Origin: Sulfitobacter sp.
Lineage (GTDB): Bacteria; Pseudomonadota; Alphaproteobacteria; Rhodobacterales; Rhodobacteraceae
Direction of reading: 5' to 3'
DNA length: 15,772 bases
Assembly: GCA_024636395.1 (NCBI GenBank)
Contig: JAGXHD010000034.1
Coordinates: 1 to 15,772, forward strand
Shown here: positions 4,880 to 12,590 of the stretch, piece after piece
How the letters are laid out: each line of letters opens with the position of its first letter
Numbering within the stretch: position 1 is the first letter of the stretch
The notes under the pieces: generated by a model
The model's database searches: none
Told to the model about the DNA's origin: nothing
The model's input: the letters and a program-made list of their open reading frames with translations, nothing else
Made by a program: the position numbers and the translations under genes

Positions 4880-6934
4880 ATGGGCGTGGCATCAGCCTTT
4901 GCCGCCACGATGCGCGCCCAGCGGGGTGCCCTGTTCGGCTGGGTGCCCGTGTGCCTCGCAATCGGGATCGGGATCTACTTTTTTATCGGATTTGAGCCGA
5001 CCTTGATGCAACTGGGCCGTGTAGGCCTTGCTGCTCTCATTTTCGCGGCGCTCGCGCGCGGACTGCCGGAGCCGCTGTGCCCCTTCGCGGTCGCTGCGAT
5101 GCTCATTTGTGCGGGGGGGCGCCTCGCGGCAGGCAGGTCGCATCACGTTGCGGGCCCCGTGCTCGATTTTCGCTATTATGGTGCGGTGGAAGGGCGCATC
5201 ATCGCCATCGACCGCAGCCAGTCCGATGCCCTGCGCCTTACGCTGGACGCTGTTGTGTTGGAGCGGGTTCCGCCCGCGCGGACGCCGCACCGCGTGCGGC
5301 TGTCGCTCCACGGGGACCGTAGCGCAGATATTCTGGCGGAGCCGGGCCTGCGGGTGATGATCACCGGACATCTCTCGACGCCGTCGGGGCCGGTAGAGCC
5401 GGGCGGCTTCGATTTTCAGCGGCACGCCTGGTTTGCGGGATTGGGGGCTGTCGGGTACGCCCGCACGCCGCTCATGGGGGTTGCCGCGCCGGAGGGGGGG
5501 ATGTGGGTTTCCCGGGCCCGCATGGCCATGTCCGCGCGTATTCAGCAGGTGCTGCCGGGCGACGTGGGCGGTTTTGCGGCGGCGATCACCACTGGTGACC
5601 GTTCCGCCATCAGTCAATCCGCGCTCGACGCCCTGCGCGCCAGTAATCTGGCGCATCTGCTGGCAATTTCTGGGCTGCATATGGGTCTGATGACAGGCGT
5701 AGTCTTTGCGGCGTTGCGCATTGCGCTCGCGCTCGTCCCGCCACTGGTTCTGCGGGTGCCCGCGCGCAGCATTGCGGCGGCGGGCGCGCTGTTGGCTGCT
5801 GCGGGATATCTGGCGCTGTCGGGCGGCAATGTCGCCACGCAGCGGGCGTTTATCATGGTCGCAGTTGCGTTAGTAGCGCTGATGCTGGGGCGCAGGGCCA
5901 TCAGCCTGCGTTCTGTGTCGATCGCTGCCACGATCGTGCTCGTCCTGCGGCCAGAAGCGTTGATGGGGCCGGGCTTCCAGATGTCCTTTGCCGCGACGAC
6001 AGCCCTAGTCGCCGTGTTCGGCTGGATCCGCGATGGACAGATTCCGACAGGGCCGAACTGGCTCAAACCAGTAAGCGCGGTTTTCATCTCCTCGCTGGTG
6101 GCAGGTGTGGCGACGGCGCCCATCGGTGCCGCGCATTTCAATACCATCGCGCAATACGGTCTGCTGGCCAATCTAGCGTCCGTGCCACTGATGGGGGTGC
6201 TCGTGATCCCTGCGGCGGTGGCGGCGGCGGTTCTGGCGCCTATCGGGCTTGAGGCGGTGGGGCTCTGGGTGATGAGCCTCGGGGTGAAATGGATCCTGTT
6301 TGTCGCTGAGTTCGTTGCCGGACTGCCGCAGGCGCGCAGCTACATCGTTGGGCCCGGTGATGCGGTGCTGCCGCTGCTCGCACTCGGGTTCCTGATGCTG
6401 ATCCTGTGGCGCGGCCCGCTGCGTTGGACCGGAGCAATTGCAATGGCTGCGTCTTTTGTCATGTGGTCTGGCACCCAGCGCCCTGAGATTCTGGTGTCCG
6501 ATACGGGCGCTCTCGTGGGCATCATGACCCCGCAGGGCCGTGCGCTCAGCAAGGAGAGCGATGCGGGGTTCGTCGCGCGAAACTGGCTGGAGAATGACGG
6601 TGACGGGGAGGACCAGACGACAGCAAACGCCCGGTGGCAGGAGGGCGATGTCATCCATATATCCGGCAAACGCGCAGCCTCTGACTTCAAAGGCTGTCTG
6701 AAAGGCCAGATCGTGGTGAGTTCGGTACTGCTGTCGCACTACGGCCTTCCATGCACCGTGCATGATCCCGAATCGCTGCGCCAAACCGGCGCTGTCGCTT
6801 ACCGAATAGGCCCCGATGGCCCCGTATTGAGCGCCACGGCTCGATCGCGCGCTGGGGATCGTTTGTGGACGCATTGGCCTGATCAAAAATTGCCGCGCGG
6901 GCCGCAGTGGCTCGCGCAGAAGATTTTGGAATAA
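4880..6934 (+). CDS. comEC: ComEC/Rec2-family DNA uptake channel protein (no metallo-beta-lactamase domain)
   Basis: Inner-membrane channel for single-stranded DNA during natural transformation. The 684-residue protein starts at the ATG at 4880, preceded by GCGGGGGC; an upstream GTG at 4817 would add 21 charged residues. N-terminal membrane helices (about 20–75) precede a soluble DUF4131-like domain ending in PGGFDFQRHAWFAGLGAVGY (174–193). The Competence domain follows, with the signature HLLAISGLHMGL (259–270), GGNVATQRAF (315–324), PGFQMSFAAT (364–373) and several helices up to about 530. The remaining 150 residues are soluble. They start RPEILVSDTGALVG but lack the HxHxDH motif of the metallo-beta-lactamase domain found in long ComEC proteins such as that of Bacillus. 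In alphaproteobacteria this short form is usual. Two runs of seven G lie in the coding sequence. The stop is 6 bp from the lexA stop. Confidence 0.93.
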   Translation: MGVASAFAATMRAQRGALFGWVPVCLAIGIGIYFFIGFEPTLMQLGRVGLAALIFAALARGLPEPLCPFAVAAMLICAGGRLAAGRSHHVAGPVLDFRYYGAVEGRIIAIDRSQSDALRLTLDAVVLERVPPARTPHRVRLSLHGDRSADILAEPGLRVMITGHLSTPSGPVEPGGFDFQRHAWFAGLGAVGYARTPLMGVAAPEGGMWVSRARMAMSARIQQVLPGDVGGFAAAITTGDRSAISQSALDALRASNLAHLLAISGLHMGLMTGVVFAALRIALALVPPLVLRVPARSIAAAGALLAAAGYLALSGGNVATQRAFIMVAVALVALMLGRRAISLRSVSIAATIVLVLRPEALMGPGFQMSFAATTALVAVFGWIRDGQIPTGPNWLKPVSAVFISSLVAGVATAPIGAAHFNTIAQYGLLANLASVPLMGVLVIPAAVAAAVLAPIGLEAVGLWVMSLGVKWILFVAEFVAGLPQARSYIVGPGDAVLPLLALGFLMLILWRGPLRWTGAIAMAASFVMWSGTQRPEILVSDTGALVGIMTPQGRALSKESDAGFVARNWLENDGDGEDQTTANARWQEGDVIHISGKRAASDFKGCLKGQIVVSSVLLSHYGLPCTVHDPESLRQTGAVAYRIGPDGPVLSATARSRAGDRLWTHWPDQKLPRGPQWLAQKILE

Positions 6935-6940
6935 GCGAGG

Positions 6941-7633
6941 TCAGTAGGAGCGGATCAGTCCGACCAGACGCCCCTGAACTTTGACCTGATCGGCGCGGAA
7001 AACGCGCGTCTCGTAGGCGGGGTTGGCGGCTTCCAGCGCAATGGATGATCCATTGCGTTTGAACCGCTTGAGCGTGGCCTCATGATCCTCGACCAGCGCC
7101 ACGACGATATCGCCGTCATCCGCGGTCGAAGTCTCGCGGATGACCACTACATCGCCATCATTGATCCCAGCCTCGATCATCGAATCACCTTTGACCTCGA
7201 GGGCGTAATGCGCGCCGGAGCCTGAGAGCATCGCATTCGGCACGGTCACGCCGTGGGAGCGCTGGTTGATCGCTTCGATCGGCACACCAGCTGCGATCTT
7301 GCCCATCACGGGTAGCTCGGTCGCTTCGATCGTGCTCACCGGGATAGCAGCAGCAGGGGGCGGGGCGTCCGGCAGGTCGCCGTCGATGACACGGGGCGTA
7401 AATCCTGCACCTGTCATGCTGTCAGGCAGTTTGACCACTTCGATCGCGCGGGCCCGGTGCGCAAGACGGCGGATGAACCCGCGCTCCTCAAGTGCTGTTA
7501 TCAGGCGGTGGATCCCAGATTTGGAGCGCAGATCAAGCGCTTCTTTCATTTCATCGAAACTGGGGGGGACACCGTCACGCTGCACGCGTTTGTGGATGAA
7601 GGCCAACAAATCAAGTTGTTTTTTAGTGAGCAC
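6941..7633 (-). CDS. lexA: LexA, SOS response transcriptional repressor
   Basis: Represses DNA-damage genes and is inactivated by RecA-stimulated self-cleavage. The winged helix-turn-helix DNA-binding domain covers residues 1–65 (GVPPSFDEMKEALDLRSKSG contains the recognition region). A Pro/Ala-rich linker follows, then the S24-type peptidase domain. The cleavage bond is Ala115–Gly116 (KIAAGVPIE), with catalytic Ser151 in GDSM and Lys189 in EATLKRF. The length of 230 residues is normal for alphaproteobacteria, which have a longer linker than E. coli (202). The start is GTG, with AGGGG seven bases upstream; an ATG in between is out of frame. An SOS box covers its promoter, so autoregulation is expected. 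It lies 66 bp downstream of moeA on the same strand, so some read-through from the trp–moa operon is possible. Confidence 0.97.
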   Translation of the reverse strand: MLTKKQLDLLAFIHKRVQRDGVPPSFDEMKEALDLRSKSGIHRLITALEERGFIRRLAHRARAIEVVKLPDSMTGAGFTPRVIDGDLPDAPPPAAAIPVSTIEATELPVMGKIAAGVPIEAINQRSHGVTVPNAMLSGSGAHYALEVKGDSMIEAGINDGDVVVIRETSTADDGDIVVALVEDHEATLKRFKRNGSSIALEAANPAYETRVFRADQVKVQGRLVGLIRSY

Positions 7634-7663
7634 GGTACATCCCCTGAAGTTTTATCTTGTTTT

Positions 7664-7678
7664 GTTCTAGGGACGTTC
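7664..7678. promoter_or_regulatory. SOS box (LexA operator), GTTC-N7-GTTC
   Basis: GTTC-TAGGGAC-GTTC on +, or GAAC-N7-GAAC in the lexA direction. This is the direct-repeat operator known for alphaproteobacterial LexA, for example in Rhodobacter sphaeroides, and not the palindromic CTGT-N8-ACAG box of enterics. It covers the -10 hexamer and half the spacer of the lexA promoter, so bound LexA would block RNA polymerase. Confidence 0.88.
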
Positions 7679-7692
7679 CTGTTTTGTGTCAA
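7664..7692 (-). promoter_or_regulatory. lexA promoter (sigma70-like)
   Basis: On the minus strand a perfect -35 hexamer TTGACA (7687–7692) is followed after exactly 17 bases by TAGAAC (7664–7669) as -10. Transcription would start near 7657, giving lexA a leader of about 24 bases. The -35 box lies 7 bp past the moeA stop codon, so lexA can be transcribed independently of the operon upstream. Confidence 0.8.
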
Positions 7693-7699
7693 CATCTTC

Positions 7700-8872
7700 T
7701 CAGATGTCGATCACCTCGACCAATTCACCAGCTTTGCGCGCCGGATCATGGGCGGCGCGCACGAGGAGACAGTTTGCCGTCGCCAGAACGGTGAGCAGGG
7801 AGCTGTCCTGCCGGGCCTGCGGCGTCACAGCGCCTGCCTCGATTACTGCGCGCATGTAATGCTCACGCGGACCGTTGGGACCCAGATCTGCGGCCAGCGG
7901 GAGCGTGCGACGGGGGGCGGGCGACTGGCCGAGCCCCAGCATCGCCCGGATCATTGGGGCGACGAAAATCGTACCGCAAACCATGGCGGATACTGGATTG
8001 CCCGGCAGCCCGACCATCACGGCATCTCCCAGACTGCCTGCCATCAGCGGCTTACCGGGGCGCATCGCGACCTTGTAGAACGATTGCTGCATGCCCATTT
8101 CGGCGGCCACCCGCGCCACCAGATCATGATCCCCAACCGACGCGCCCCCGACGGTGATGATCAGATCGGCCCCTTGCGCGAGGGTAAGCGCGCGGCTCAG
8201 CGAAGCGGCCGTATCCCCTGCGATCGGCATCATGCGGGTCCGGGCGCCCAGGGCATCGAACTGGGCAGCAAGGCCATAGGTGTTCGAGGCGATGATCTGA
8301 TCGGTGCCGGGCGTCTCGCCGGGCTGTACCAGTTCGTCGCCGGTGGCGAGCAGGGCGACGACGGGTTTGCGGTGCACAGGTACGCGCGCGATGTTCATCG
8401 CGGCGAGCAGCGCGATATCGGCAGGCCGCAGGACACGCGGCGCTGTTACGCGCTGGCCCGCGCTGAAGTCTCCACCCGCCGGGCGGATGTTGTCTTTGTC
8501 CTTGATGTTGTGACCAAGGGTGATGAGATCACCGCGCCGGGTCACATCCTCCTGGATGACCACGAAGTCGGCGCCGTCGGGCACGGGCGCGCCCGTGAAA
8601 ATGCGCACCGCCTGACCGGCTTTCACGGTGCCCGTGAAGCGGTGGCCCGCCGCGGCTTCGCCGACGATCTTGAACATTGCGTCGGGCTCTACTTCGGCAC
8701 GGTGCAGGGCATAGCCGTCCATCGAAGAGGCGGCGAAAGGGGGCTGGGTGCGCAGTGCATCGAGATCTCTTGCCAGCACACGGCCTGCCGCCGCGCGCAG
8801 TGGCACATCCTCGCTCTCGGTCGGGTGTGTTAGCGCGAACAGAGCGTCGAGTGCCTGCGCGACAGTGATCAT
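7700..8872 (-). CDS. moeA: Molybdopterin molybdenumtransferase MoeA
   Basis: Inserts molybdate into adenylated molybdopterin, the last general step of molybdenum cofactor synthesis. The 390-residue protein has the N-terminal MoeA domain (about 1–160; PPFAASSMDGYAL at 44–56, TGAPVPDGAD at 93–102), the MogA-like molybdopterin-binding domain (about 172–310; LLATGDELV, TVGGASVGDHD at 240–250, GLPGNPVSAM at 288–297) and the C-terminal barrel (about 320–388). The usual SGGVSVG motif reads VGGASVG here. Its ATG overlaps the moaC stop as ATGA, and there is no clear ribosome binding site, which points to translational coupling. The stop is followed after 7 bp by the lexA -35 box. Confidence 0.95.
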   Translation of the reverse strand: MITVAQALDALFALTHPTESEDVPLRAAAGRVLARDLDALRTQPPFAASSMDGYALHRAEVEPDAMFKIVGEAAAGHRFTGTVKAGQAVRIFTGAPVPDGADFVVIQEDVTRRGDLITLGHNIKDKDNIRPAGGDFSAGQRVTAPRVLRPADIALLAAMNIARVPVHRKPVVALLATGDELVQPGETPGTDQIIASNTYGLAAQFDALGARTRMMPIAGDTAASLSRALTLAQGADLIITVGGASVGDHDLVARVAAEMGMQQSFYKVAMRPGKPLMAGSLGDAVMVGLPGNPVSAMVCGTIFVAPMIRAMLGLGQSPAPRRTLPLAADLGPNGPREHYMRAVIEAGAVTPQARQDSSLLTVLATANCLLVRAAHDPARKAGELVEVIDI

Positions 8873-9342
8873 GGGGCAGTATGGCGGCCCGATTTGCCGC
8901 CATCTTTCAAGGTGACGCGCAGGCCGCTGATTTCCATCGTTTTATCAACCGCCTTGCTCATGTCATACACGGTCAGCGCTGCGACGGAGGCCGCGGTGAG
9001 CGCTTCCATCTCGACGCCGGTCTGGCCGGTCGTCTTGACCGTCGCGATGATGCGAATGCCGGGCAGATCGGGGTCGGGGACCAGATCTACCGATACGGAG
9101 GTGATGGGCAGGGGATGGCATAGGGGAATAAGATCCGCTGTTTTTTTGGCAGCCATGATCCCGGCAAGGCGCGCCACACCGAGGACATCGCCCTTTTTGG
9201 CACGGCCTTCGGTAATAATATTAAAGGTTTCACGCTGCATCCTGATGTAATTTTCAGCTGTCGCAATGCGTGCCGTCACGGCCTTTTCCGACACATCGAC
9301 CATGTGCGCGTTGCCTTTGCCGTCAAAATGTGTGAGCGCCAT
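8869..9342 (-). CDS. moaC: Cyclic pyranopterin monophosphate synthase MoaC
   Basis: With MoaA it converts GTP to cyclic pyranopterin monophosphate, the first stage of molybdenum cofactor synthesis; MoaC makes the pyranopterin ring from the cyclic GTP intermediate. The 157 residues match the family length. Seen are MVDVS (14–18), PLCHPLPI (73–80), GVEMEALTA (109–117) and YDMSKAVDK (126–134). The last holds the catalytic Asp127 and Lys130, equivalent to Asp128 and Lys131 of E. coli. The start ATG shares one base with the trpC stop (TAATG), and the stop overlaps the moeA start. No moaA is in the window. Confidence 0.97.
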   Translation of the reverse strand: MALTHFDGKGNAHMVDVSEKAVTARIATAENYIRMQRETFNIITEGRAKKGDVLGVARLAGIMAAKKTADLIPLCHPLPITSVSVDLVPDPDLPGIRIIATVKTTGQTGVEMEALTAASVAALTVYDMSKAVDKTMEISGLRVTLKDGGKSGRHTAP

Positions 9343-10154
9343 TACAGGCCGCCCGCTTGCAATGGATTGGCCAACAGGCTGCGCGTTGCGGTGGCCACGT
9401 CCTCCTGCCGCATCAGACTTTCGCCGATCAGGAAGGTCCGTGCACCGTAGCGCGCCATATCGGCGAGGTCGTCGGGAGTGTTCAGCCCGCTTTCGCAGAC
9501 GATCATCCGCTCGCCGGGAACGTGCTTGGACAGACGGCGCGTCACATCAAGAGATGTCTCGAAGGTGTTGAGATTGCGATTGTTTATACCAATCATCCGT
9601 GATTTCAGCAGCAGCGCACGTTCAAGCTCTTCAGCGTTATGCGTCTCGATCAGGGCATCCATCCCGTACTGTGTGGCCGCATCCTCAAGCTCCTGCGCCT
9701 GCGCGTCGGAGACAGAAGCCATGATGATCAGGATGCAATCAGCCCCAAGGCTGCGCGCCTCCGCCACCTGATAGGTGTCATACATAAAATCTTTGCGCAG
9801 CACGGGCAGATCGCAGACTGCGCGGGTATCGACCAAATACTGCTTTGCCCCCTGAAAGCTCGGGGTGTCGGTGAGGATTGAAAGGCAGGTGGCTCCTCCG
9901 GCGGCGTAGGCTTCGGCGAGGGCGGTGGGCTCGAAATCAGCTCGGATGAGGCCCTTGGAGGGACTGGCCTTTTTGATCTCCGCGATCAGCGCGTAACTCT
10001 CAATGGATGCCTCAAAAAGCGCTTGGGCAAAGGGCCGAACAGGAGGTGCTGCGGATGCGCGCGCTTCCATTTCAGCCTCTGGCACCGCTGCCTTGTCGGC
10101 GGCGATTTCCTCGAGCTTGTAGGCCTTGATTTTGTCTAGGATAGTTTGTGTCAT
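9342..10154 (-). CDS. trpC: Indole-3-glycerol phosphate synthase
   Basis: Closes the indole ring in tryptophan synthesis, turning carboxyphenylamino-deoxyribulose phosphate into indole-3-glycerol phosphate. The 270-residue protein is a single (beta/alpha)8 barrel without a TrpF fusion. Motifs are IAEIKKASPSKGLI (57–70, catalytic Lys), LRKDFMYDTYQV (119–130), IGINNRNL (189–196), VCESGL (219–224) and LIGESLMR (242–249). The ATG at 10154 has GGAGG four to five bases upstream and overlaps the ung stop as ATGA. An in-frame start 54 bases further upstream lies inside ung and is not needed. Confidence 0.97.
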   Translation of the reverse strand: MTQTILDKIKAYKLEEIAADKAAVPEAEMEARASAAPPVRPFAQALFEASIESYALIAEIKKASPSKGLIRADFEPTALAEAYAAGGATCLSILTDTPSFQGAKQYLVDTRAVCDLPVLRKDFMYDTYQVAEARSLGADCILIIMASVSDAQAQELEDAATQYGMDALIETHNAEELERALLLKSRMIGINNRNLNTFETSLDVTRRLSKHVPGERMIVCESGLNTPDDLADMARYGARTFLIGESLMRQEDVATATRSLLANPLQAGGL

Positions 10155-10813
10155 GGGACCTCCGGATCGCTCCAGTTTATGGACGCATGGCCGCGCCCGT
10201 GCAACCACGCATTGGTGCGGCTGAAAGGCCTGCTCCCCAAAAAGCCGCGATGCGCCGAGAGAGGCGAAGGATGGGCGGTTTCAAGCTTGAAATTGGTGTG
10301 TTGATCAACCTGCAGTGCGGCTTTGTGTGCCGGAGCGCCCCAGAGCAGATAGGCGCGCGGTCGCTGTGCAAGATGGGCCAGCACTTGATCGGTGAGAACT
10401 TCCCAGCCGAGTTTCGCGTGACCCTTCGGCCTGCCTTGCGGCACGGTCAGGATCGTATTGAGCAGCAAGACGCCCTGTTCTGCCCAATCGTCGAGTTGTG
10501 TAACGGTGCGCATAACGCCAATATCGCTGTGCAACTCCTTGAATATATTACCTAGACTGTCCAGACGGCCGCCAAATTCCGCAGTGATCGAAAAGGCGAG
10601 GCCGTGGGCCTTGCCGGGTGTATGATATGGGTCTTGACCCAGAATGACCACGCGTACGTCTTCAGGCTGGACCTGCTCGAGCGCTCGGAACACCATCGGT
10701 GCGGGCGGCAGGACGGTGCGCTCCTCTGCTGCCAGCTCCCGCTTGATCCTGGGAAGTGTCTCCGCAAAGAACGGCAGCGCCTCCCAGGCACCAAGGCGGC
10801 TGAGATCGAACAT
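10151..10813 (-). CDS. ung: Uracil-DNA glycosylase, family 1
   Basis: Removes uracil from DNA in base excision repair. The 220-residue protein shows the water-activating loop GQDPYH (59–64, catalytic Asp61), LLLNT (116–120) for uracil recognition and the DNA-intercalation loop HPSPLSAHRGF (181–191, His181). The region GRPKGHAKLGWE is the usual family block. All key residues are present, so it should be active. Its ATG shares one base with the trpD stop (TGATG), and its stop overlaps the trpC start (ATGA). It therefore sits inside the tryptophan gene series without any spacer, and its expression should follow the trp genes. I see no SOS box next to it. Confidence 0.96.
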   Translation of the reverse strand: MFDLSRLGAWEALPFFAETLPRIKRELAAEERTVLPPAPMVFRALEQVQPEDVRVVILGQDPYHTPGKAHGLAFSITAEFGGRLDSLGNIFKELHSDIGVMRTVTQLDDWAEQGVLLLNTILTVPQGRPKGHAKLGWEVLTDQVLAHLAQRPRAYLLWGAPAHKAALQVDQHTNFKLETAHPSPLSAHRGFLGSRPFSRTNAWLHGRGHASINWSDPEVP

Positions 10814-11832
10814 CAGCCTGCGTTGGTGATGCGTGCCACGGCGGTGATCTTTTCACGGGCGGCACCGGAATCGATGCTGGTACGGGCCAGCTCGACCCCT
10901 GTTTTCAGATCGGGCGCAGCTTCCGCAATCACAAAGGCTGCGGCGGAGTTGAGAAGAACGGCATCGCGGTAGGCCGAGGCTTCGCCGTCCAGCAGGGCGT
11001 TGAAAGCCTGTGCGTTTTCTTCGGGCGTGCCGCCTACGATACTCTCGAACGGATGCACGGGCAGGCCTGCATCCTCCGGGTGGACCTCGATTTCGCTGAT
11101 CGTGCCGTCACTCGCCAGCGCGCTGACCCAGCTGACGCCGGTGATTGTCAGCTCGTCGGTCCCGTCGGAACCGTGGACGAGCCATGCGACCTCAGAGCCG
11201 AGCAACTTGAGGGTCTCTGCCATGGGGCGGGTGAGGGCGCGGTCGTAAGTGCCTGTGAGCTGGCGTTTTACCGATGCGGGATTGGTCAGCGGGCCCAAGA
11301 TATTGAAGATCGTGCGGGTGCCCAGCTCGGAGCGGGTAGGCATAACATGAGCGATGGCGGGATGGTGCATGGGCGCCATCATGAAGCCGATGCCTGCCTG
11401 CGCGAGCGCCTTTTCCACGACCGGCGCACCGACCATCGTCTTCAGTCCCATCTGCGTCAGCGCATCTGCCGCCCCTGATTTGGAGCTGAGGTTGCGATTG
11501 CCATGCTTGGCCACGATCACGCCTGCACCCGCGACCACGAAGGCTGTCGCCGTCGAGATGTTAAGTGTGCCCTTGCCATCGCCCCCGGTGCCCACGATGT
11601 CCATCGCACCCGCAGGCGCGCGCACGGCGTTGCATCTGGCGCGCATCACGGCGGCGGCAGCGGCATATTCATCCACCGTCTCCCCCCGCGTCCGCAGGGC
11701 CATCAGGAAACCGCCGATTTGGCTCGGAGTTGCCTCGCCCGCAAATAAGATCTCAAAGGCCTGCTCTGCCTGTGCGCGGGTCAGCGGGCCGTTGGCAGCG
11801 GCGTCGATCAAAGGTTTCAGCTGATCACTCAT
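10813..11832 (-). CDS. trpD: Anthranilate phosphoribosyltransferase
   Basis: Transfers phosphoribose from PRPP to anthranilate, the second step of tryptophan synthesis. The 339-residue protein has a helical N-terminal domain and an alpha/beta PRPP-binding domain. Motifs are GTGGDG (81–86), KHGNRNLSSKSG (109–120), MPTRSELG (164–171, anthranilate-binding Arg), GPLTNP (180–185) and the magnesium-binding Asp226-Glu227. There is no TrpG fusion as in E. coli; trpG is a separate gene just upstream. The ATG overlaps the trpG stop (ATGA), and the stop overlaps the ung start. Confidence 0.98.
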   Translation of the reverse strand: MSDQLKPLIDAAANGPLTRAQAEQAFEILFAGEATPSQIGGFLMALRTRGETVDEYAAAAAVMRARCNAVRAPAGAMDIVGTGGDGKGTLNISTATAFVVAGAGVIVAKHGNRNLSSKSGAADALTQMGLKTMVGAPVVEKALAQAGIGFMMAPMHHPAIAHVMPTRSELGTRTIFNILGPLTNPASVKRQLTGTYDRALTRPMAETLKLLGSEVAWLVHGSDGTDELTITGVSWVSALASDGTISEIEVHPEDAGLPVHPFESIVGGTPEENAQAFNALLDGEASAYRDAVLLNSAAAFVIAEAAPDLKTGVELARTSIDSGAAREKITAVARITNAG

Positions 11833-12410
11833 GCGGGCTCTTTCACCTCGTCGAGGAAATTCTGGAGGAGCGCGTGCCCGTGTTCGGAGCGGATGGATTC
11901 AGGATGAAACTGCACGCCGTGGATGGGCAATTCGCGGTGTTGCAGCCCCATGATCGTGCCATCCTCAAGCTCGGACGTGATCTCGAGACACTCGGGCAGG
12001 GTTTCCCGCTCCACGATGAGCGAATGATAGCGGGTCGCGGCGAAGGGCGAGGGCAGGCCCGCAAACAATCCTTTTCCGGAATGCTTCATCTGGCCCATTT
12101 TGCCATGCACGATCTCGCTTGCCCGCACAACGCGCCCGCCGAAGGCCTCGCCGATCGCCTGATGGCCCAGACAAACGCCCAACAACGGTATTTGTGCCGC
12201 GGCGGCTGCATGGGTCAGCGCGAGGCAGATACCGGCCTGTGCCGGATCGCAGGGGCCCGGCGACAAAACGATGCCGGCAGGTCGTAGTTCGAGGGCCTCC
12301 TCGACGCTCAGCGTATCGTTGCGCCGTATCTCCATCCGCGCGCCCAAGCCACCCAGATAATGCACCAGATTGTAGGTGAAGCTGTCATAGTTATCGATCA
12401 ACAGGAGCAT
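11829..12410 (-). CDS. trpG: Anthranilate synthase component II (glutamine amidotransferase)
   Basis: Releases ammonia from glutamine for TrpE. The 193-residue class I amidotransferase has the triad Cys80 (GVCLGHQAI), His169 and Glu171 (QFHPES), with LSPGPCDP (49–56) before it. The ATG at 12410 gives the standard N-terminus MLLLIDNYDSFTYN. A longer open frame reaches 12503 but adds a Pro-rich stretch unlike the family. The ribosome binding site is weak (GAAG ten bases upstream). In some bacteria TrpG also serves as PabA for folate synthesis, which the sequence cannot settle. It is the first gene of the overlapping operon; its partner gene trpE lies 2.7 kb away on the same strand. Confidence 0.97.
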   Translation of the reverse strand: MLLLIDNYDSFTYNLVHYLGGLGARMEIRRNDTLSVEEALELRPAGIVLSPGPCDPAQAGICLALTHAAAAAQIPLLGVCLGHQAIGEAFGGRVVRASEIVHGKMGQMKHSGKGLFAGLPSPFAATRYHSLIVERETLPECLEITSELEDGTIMGLQHRELPIHGVQFHPESIRSEHGHALLQNFLDEVKEPA

Positions 12411-12456
12411 CTTGGGAATTCTTCGTATTAGGACTAGAGAAGGCGGCGGCGCGGGG

Positions 12457-12484
12457 TGTATACAATGTCCGAGTAGATGGTCAG
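12457..12484 (-). promoter_or_regulatory. Possible promoter for trpGD-ung-trpC-moaC-moeA
   Basis: On the minus strand CTGACC (12479–12484, 4 of 6 to the -35 consensus), a 16-base spacer and TATACA (12457–12462, 4 of 6). The leader to trpG would be only about 40 bases, too short for a trp attenuator with a leader peptide. The match is weak. Confidence 0.3.
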
Positions 12485-12590
12485 TCTTGGGCGGTATCGT
12501 CAAGGGGCAGGACCCGCTGCGCAGGCATTAACCGGATGCGACGATCCGGGGTGTCGGCGACGCGAGGCAAAAGACAGGGGTGCAGTAGGC

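Noticed and set aside
7457..8833. 458-codon plus-strand open frame opposite lexA and moeA
   Set aside because: It spans two well-identified genes and the lexA promoter on the other strand, and its product is Arg/His/Gly-rich; a shadow frame.
12411..12503. N-terminal extension of trpG and a possible trp leader peptide in the trpG upstream region
   Set aside because: The extension is Pro-rich and absent from the family; no Trp-codon-rich short frame with alternative hairpins is visible in the short leader.
12532..12549. CCGGAT/ATCCGG inverted repeat upstream of yibQ
   Set aside because: Only a 6-bp stem with a 6-base loop in GC-rich DNA, with no link to a recognisable promoter.
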